64,000 bases of DNA from Bacteroidales bacterium SW299 (GTDB taxonomy: Bacteria > Bacteroidota > Bacteroidia > Bacteroidales > Bacteroidaceae): assembly GCA_019550975.1 (NCBI GenBank), contig SDWH01000007.1, positions 92,457-156,456 on the forward strand, given 5' to 3'. Within the stretch, counting starts at the first letter, position 1. Each line of letters opens with the position of its first letter. Below, piece after piece: positions 60,761-64,000 of the stretch. Both the position numbers and the translations under genes were made by a program. The notes beneath the pieces are model-generated. The model worked only from the letters and a program-made list of their open reading frames with translations. It ran no database searches and was not told where the DNA came from.

Positions 60761-60990
60761 CGGTGCAATCTCGTTGTCTCTTGTCGCTGACTGGTAACCG
60801 GGCTTATGCTAATCGGTCTCAACCCCTAGAGCAACTCTCGCGTTTCGTTGATATTAAAGTACCCTCCGACTGGTACTTCCTCTACGCTTCGATTCATCGG
60901 AATGGAATAACCCTCCCACGATGGTTAGGCAAACTCACTTTTCCATATTGCAGGAAAGAGCACTTTATAGTCATGGTTTGCCTTATACAT
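60758..60990. ncRNA. GC-richer non-coding block, candidate structured RNA
   Basis: About 230 bases near 50% GC in AT-rich surroundings. Several short hairpins, e.g. AAGTACC / GGTACTT around 60856-60878, CGATTCATCG at 60890-60899 and ACCG / CGGT around 60797-60816. The frame across it (60745-61032) has no protein-like features. Strand and boundaries are not known; it is proposed only as a candidate. Confidence 0.3.
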
Positions 60991-61127
60991 AGTGTGACAA
61001 AGTTAATGAATTATCTTCATATTTTGAAATAACAGATTGAAAATTAAGTATCATAGATACTATTAAACTTTTATATTCGTACATAATACTACTCATACTA
61101 TATTAGAATGTTTTTTTCGCTATTTTT

Positions 61128-61149
61128 GCGAAAACAATGCGAAAACAAA
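61128..61149. repeat. Right arm-type repeat of the island
   Basis: Exact copy of the 22 bases at 44390-44411 (two GCGAAAACAA units), 114 bases before the attR core. The stretch between (61150-61263) is AT-rich and empty. Confidence 0.6.
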
Positions 61150-61263
61150 TTGTTTCAGTTATGGGTATTTAATGAGTTTTATAAGAAATAGTAAGATTCG
61201 TAACTGCTTGATATTCAATTAATATTGATAAAATGGACTATTGTAGAATATCATTTTATCGTT

Positions 61264-61309
61264 CTCATAATCTGGAGGTCCCAGGTTCAAGCCCTGGCTG
61301 GTCCACATT
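61264..61309 (+). repeat. attR: 46-bp core repeat (partial tRNA copy)
   Basis: Carries the tRNA sequence from the anticodon loop to the 3' end, with T stem CCAGG / CCTGG. There is no 5' half before it, so it is not a tRNA gene. It also serves as the left att of the second element remnant. Confidence 0.92.
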
Positions 61310-61316
61310 AGAAATC

Positions 61317-61350
61317 AAGCACTTACGAGAAATCGCAAGTGCTTTTTTCT
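61317..61350 (+). terminator. Terminator behind the right att copy
   Basis: Stem AAGCACTT / AAGTGCTT around a 12-base loop, then a T-run. Same place relative to the att core as the terminator behind the tRNA gene, but a different sequence, so it belonged to the left end of another element. Confidence 0.82.
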
Positions 61351-61356
61351 TTATCT

Positions 61357-61378
61357 GCGTAAACAATGCGTAAACAAA
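61357..61378. repeat. Arm-type repeat of the second element (variant)
   Basis: GCGTAAACAAT then GCGTAAACAAA: the same double 11-mer with T for A at one place in each unit, 48 bases past the att core exactly as on the left end of the island. Confidence 0.58.
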
Positions 61379-61446
61379 CGGTTTGAGTTGGCTTTTCCAG
61401 CTTTATTTTTAGTACAAATATACTTTTTATTTGAAATACGGTTAGC

Positions 61447-61534
61447 CACTTGGTATTTTTGCGGCATTTTACTTGGTGTTTTTGTGGCTATTTATTCCGT
61501 ATTTTTGCGGTGTTTCACTTGGTGCTCTTGCGGT
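61447..61534. repeat. Imperfect short tandem repeats
   Basis: Copies of CACTTGGTnTTTTTGCGGC at 61447-61465, 61470-61488, 61516-61534 and a partial copy at 61497-61511, differing at one to four bases. It lies between the att core and the broken integrase. Possible protein-binding sites. Confidence 0.6.
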
Positions 61535-61546
61535 AAACAGCTATAA

Positions 61547-61935
61547 TTAGTCAGATAGATTAGCTATCAGTTCCATCCTCTCCTCTTCGCTTAAACCCTT
61601 CAGCATCTCCAACAAAGCTTTCTTATCTACAACTGGGGCAGTTTCTTTAGGCTTCTCATTAAGCAAATAATAATTGTACTCCAACATCTTCGCAAGAGGA
61701 TAGGCACCTATATAGTTGGAAGTGATGTCACTCCACCACTATGCCCCATGCTGTCGCTTATATATTTATAAGGTACGACACCTGAATTATTGAGATTGGT
61801 AGCAAAGCTATGTCTTGCCCATGTTGGTGATGGTGTTTGTTCCAATCCTATGAGTTTAGCGACTTTTGCCATGTGCTCACGTATATATCTGTTATAACGT
61901 CGGATAACCCATATCTCCTGTTCAGGGGTGTCCAA
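61547..61935 (-). pseudogene. Broken tyrosine integrase (C-terminal fragment, frameshifted)
   Basis: The fragment begins inside the catalytic domain: TWARHSFATNLNNSGV and YISDSMGHS are intact, then a one-base shift near 61717 breaks the frame. The other frame continues with the nucleophile region NYIGAYPLAKMLEYNYYL and ends with a KALLEMLKGLSEEERMELIA tail at 61547. The N-terminal two thirds are missing. It is the integrase of a second element that shared this tRNA site. Confidence 0.85.
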
Positions 61936-62060
61936 TATTTCTTTCTGACACTCTTAAAAGATAAAATAAGATAAATTGAAAATTAGACAAGAGGAATGAG
62001 GACTTTTTAGAAGCAAGTCCATTTTTATAGGGTGATTCAGAAAAAATCTAATTTATGAAA

Positions 62061-62699
62061 CTATCTCAAACACGACTTGATATAATCTTCTATTTCTTGG
62101 GCAGTGACAGCATACACAGGTGCAAGCTGTTCAAAGTGTGCATCTCTTGCGAAACGGTTGCCATTAGTCAGCATGGCAAGCAGATTCTTGGATTTAAGCC
62201 GATGCCCTGAATAGGAAAGAGCTAAAGATATTAGTTCATTGATAGAAACACCAGACTTTAGGATGGAGTAAATATCATAATAGTCACGGAAGTTGCTCCT
62301 GCGCAACATGACCTCCATCTTCATAGCTCCAATGGCTTTTACATCAGCCAATCGTACATGATTCAAGTAATCCACAGGCTTATCAACAGGAGAATACTTC
62401 GGACAGGCATAAAAGGAGAATTTCACTCCAGCCACCACATACTCCACATGGTCTATGTCCAAAATGTCTTTATGTTGGATTTCGCCAACAGTGGCAAGCT
62501 CTTTCTCTATCTGGTACCATGCCACTTCCATCTTTTCAGTTTTGGAAGTCCGCCATTTCATAAAGTCCAAATCTTCACTTTGGCGTGTACCTATCTGCAA
62601 GGACAAGGCAGTACCACCCACCAAAAGATAGGGCTTGATGCAGTCTAATTTAGAAACCGCTTCAAAGATTTGTCGGGTGTGTGGTGCTAAACCTTTCAT
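62061..62699 (-). CDS. AbiEii/AbiGii-type nucleotidyltransferase
   Basis: 212 residues. LLVGGTALSLQIGTRQSEDL carries the GG-x-A start and the D-x-D metal motif continues as DLDFMKW; KAIGAMKMEVMLRR and FRDYYDIYSIL follow as in AbiEii (DUF1814) toxins. Such enzymes add nucleotides to tRNA ends or NTP-linked targets and act in abortive infection or toxin-antitoxin systems. The upstream gene overlaps it by 4 bases (ATGA), so the pair is co-translated. Confidence 0.87.
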   Translation of the reverse strand: MKGLAPHTRQIFEAVSKLDCIKPYLLVGGTALSLQIGTRQSEDLDFMKWRTSKTEKMEVAWYQIEKELATVGEIQHKDILDIDHVEYVVAGVKFSFYACPKYSPVDKPVDYLNHVRLADVKAIGAMKMEVMLRRSNFRDYYDIYSILKSGVSINELISLALSYSGHRLKSKNLLAMLTNGNRFARDAHFEQLAPVYAVTAQEIEDYIKSCLR

Positions 62700-63028
62700 G
62701 CAAGCATCTTATTTAGGTGACGGGTAGCCATAGACTTTATATAGGCATCCGGCTTCTTCGCCTTGAAATAGTACCAAGCAAAGAAGCGGTTCAATGTGTA
62801 GAGATATTCCTCTTGCGGGATAAGGTAATCCAGCCATACCTGCTTTATCTTCTTAAAAGGATAAATCAGGAAAAGCTGGTTGATTTCATCCAAGTCAAGA
62901 TGCAACAAGGTCTTTTCAATCAGCATATCATCGGGAATATCCTTGATTGAATCCTCATTGTACGACCAAAAGCAATGCTCCTGCTTTAGCTTCGCCAATA
63001 GTTCTTGTTTGATTGCATCATTTGACAT
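62696..63028 (-). CDS. DUF6922-like protein, probable antitoxin partner
   Basis: 110 residues, helical, with LFLIYPFKKIKQVWLDYLIP and a C-terminal FFAWYYFKAKKPD. Proteins of this kind regularly precede an AbiEii-type gene in Bacteroidetes, where they replace the usual AbiEi antitoxin. Its TGA overlaps the ATG of the nucleotidyltransferase. An exact promoter box lies 24 bases upstream. Confidence 0.65.
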   Translation of the reverse strand: MSNDAIKQELLAKLKQEHCFWSYNEDSIKDIPDDMLIEKTLLHLDLDEINQLFLIYPFKKIKQVWLDYLIPQEEYLYTLNRFFAWYYFKAKKPDAYIKSMATRHLNKMLA

Positions 63029-63051
63029 AACACATGTCTATTAGAATACCA

Positions 63052-63059
63052 CAAAATTA
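63052..63059 (-). promoter_or_regulatory. Candidate -7 promoter box of the AbiEii-type pair
   Basis: Minus strand TAATTTTG, an exact match, 24 bases upstream of the ATG at 63028. Confidence 0.58.
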
Positions 63060-63205
63060 GTGATTATTCCTGTTGAGAACAAATAAAAAGGTGAGAATGT
63101 TGCGCATATCTTATCATCAGATTTTTTCAATCTTGGCATACTTATAAGAGCCCATTAGCAGGTTTGCAAGCGCTTGTCTTCTATGGGATGGGGTAGAGGT
63201 GCCGG

Positions 63206-63838
63206 CTATTCCGGCAAGATGAAGATCTTGTGCGGAGCACGCCCCTTTGTCCCCAGTTTCTTTTCCTTGACCCATTTCTGCAAATCCCTAAGTGCTTTGG
63301 ATTTCAGCAGGCCGGTCATTTCGCCGTATTCGGTACGGGTGATGGACGGGTTTGACTTCAGGTATGCTTCCAGCTTCTCCCATCTTGACTCCTCGGTGGA
63401 GGTTCTGCTCTCTTGAAACCTGCATTCTTTTCTGGCTCTTTCAAGCTGGCCTGAGCATCCGTTGCTGAATGTGCGTGAAACTCTGAAGTTTACTCCAGCG
63501 AATTCGACCGACTGAGCGTTCCGTTTGGACGGATCTGTCACCATGCGTTTGGCCTCCAGACGCGCTGAGGCAAACCCGATGTTTCCGACTTGTACATGGT
63601 AGCCTTGTGAGATGTAGTGCAAGATCCATCTTTCCATCTCTGTCATTATTCCGATCACATCCCCCGTCTTGAAGCTGGAAGCTCTGGAGATCTGTTCGGC
63701 CAGTTCCTGAAACGACAACGTCCCTTTCGAAACTATTTGGGGATAGAAGCTCTTGCCGTTTTCTTGGCTTTCCGCCGTTTCGCTTTGTTCGGGGTCCTTG
63801 AAAGAAGGTTTTTTCCTGAAATCATACTGTGCAGGCAT
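63206..63838 (-). CDS. HU-HIG family DNA-binding protein with C-terminal extension
   Basis: 210 residues from the second ATG (MPAQYDFRKKP), the usual N end of the Bacteroidetes HU-HIG proteins; the first ATG at 63844 adds two residues. The HU fold runs from about 30 to 125, with LSFQELAEQISRASSFKTGD and FAGVNFRVSRTF. The C-terminal part (about 150-210, SITRTEYGEMTGLLKSKAL) looks like a small winged helix. These proteins bind DNA at the borders of mobile or surface-polysaccharide loci. The upstream region holds short repeated motifs. Confidence 0.78.
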   Translation of the reverse strand: MPAQYDFRKKPSFKDPEQSETAESQENGKSFYPQIVSKGTLSFQELAEQISRASSFKTGDVIGIMTEMERWILHYISQGYHVQVGNIGFASARLEAKRMVTDPSKRNAQSVEFAGVNFRVSRTFSNGCSGQLERARKECRFQESRTSTEESRWEKLEAYLKSNPSITRTEYGEMTGLLKSKALRDLQKWVKEKKLGTKGRAPHKIFILPE

Positions 63839-63875
63839 AGGCATTTGGGTTGAATTGTTTGAAAAATATTACAGT

Positions 63876-63957
63876 CCAGCACGTGAACCGTATGGTCCAT
63901 ATAGGTGATCCGTACGGTTCGCATGTATGAACCATATAGACCAGCACGTGAACCATA
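63876..63957. repeat. Cluster of short direct and inverted repeats upstream of the HU-type gene
   Basis: CCAGCACGTGAACC occurs at 63876-63889 and 63941-63954. The octamer GAACC(G/A)TA is present at 63885, 63929 and 63949 and in reverse (TACGGTTC) at 63913-63920. It probably forms a multi-site operator for the HU-type gene. Confidence 0.6.
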
Positions 63958-64000
63958 GAATGTCTTCAGCAAATCAGGGCTGACGCATTAAAAAGAATAC

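Larger units (their letters stand above)
44297..61309. mobile_element. 17.0-kb mobilizable genomic island in tRNA-Met
   Basis: Bounded by 46-bp direct repeats covering the 3' part of the tRNA gene. It carries a tyrosine integrase near the right end, relaxase and accessory mobilization genes, a VapE-type ATPase and defence-like cargo on the left. There are no conjugation (Tra/VirB) genes, so transfer would need a helper element. Base composition is clearly more AT-rich than the flanking backbone. Matching arm-type repeats lie just inside both ends. Confidence 0.9.

Noticed and set aside
60758..60990. Group II intron
   Set aside because: No reverse transcriptase frame and no recognisable domain V or boundary sequences.
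60745..61032. 95-codon frame near attR
   Set aside because: No protein family features, and base composition and hairpins suggest non-coding DNA or RNA.
61261..61309. Second tRNA-Met gene
   Set aside because: Only the part from the anticodon loop to the 3' end is present; the 5' half is absent, so it is an att copy.
1..64000. CRISPR arrays and rRNA genes
   Set aside because: No regularly spaced 25-40 base repeats with unique spacers and no rRNA-like sequence were seen; the repeats found are att, arm, operator-like or cassette copies.

Overview
The window comes from a Bacteroidales chromosome, most likely Bacteroides or Phocaeicola. This rests on the recurring promoter box TAnnTTTG, SusB-type GH97, WbsX and EFR1-ferredoxin proteins, lipoproteins of the C-x-D-E-F type, HU-HIG DNA-binding protein and a Bacteroides-style mobilizable element. 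The species cannot be named from the sequence alone.

Layout. 1-10.3 kb: the end of a YfhO-like membrane protein facing a leftward surface-glycan operon (Wzx-type flippase and seven glycosyltransferase-like genes, mostly coupled by 4-8 base overlaps). 10.4-12.5 kb: metG. 12.5-13.3 kb: gene-free promoter region. 13.3-29.2 kb: a rightward locus framed by a transglutaminase-like lipoprotein, a secreted helical protein and, at the far end, an O-antigen-ligase-like membrane protein. Inside this frame lies an array of five lipoprotein cassettes. Each pairs a conserved N-terminal lipoprotein region with a variable C-terminal enzyme (four HExxH metallopeptidase-like, one Cys-His papain-like), followed at once by a small secreted protein. 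Four scars made of the 5' end of the ligase gene separate the cassettes, and two of the five copies have lost their signal peptide. This looks like a polymorphic toxin/immunity array with displaced (orphan) cassettes, and it is the main discovery candidate. I do not recognise it as a described system.

29.2-44.1 kb is ordinary backbone: mnmA, EFR1 ferredoxin, ruvB, a second flippase, a DUF389 membrane protein, a DEAD-box helicase, an inverting GH97 alpha-glucosidase, ribF, a HAD phosphatase and a PMCA-type calcium ATPase.

44.3-61.3 kb is a 17.0-kb mobilizable element integrated in the 3' half of a tRNA-Met(CAT) gene, bounded by 46-bp direct repeats. Its left half carries defence-like cargo: a DUF6088 protein, two DUF262/GmrSD-family proteins, a small protein, a RhuM-like plus Doc/Fic pair and a HEPN-like protein. 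Its right half carries mobilization genes, an oriT candidate, a VapE-type ATPase, a DUF3853 protein and a tyrosine integrase. Beyond the right att copy is the remnant of a second element in the same tRNA site: a broken integrase, an AbiEii-type nucleotidyltransferase pair and an HU-family protein.
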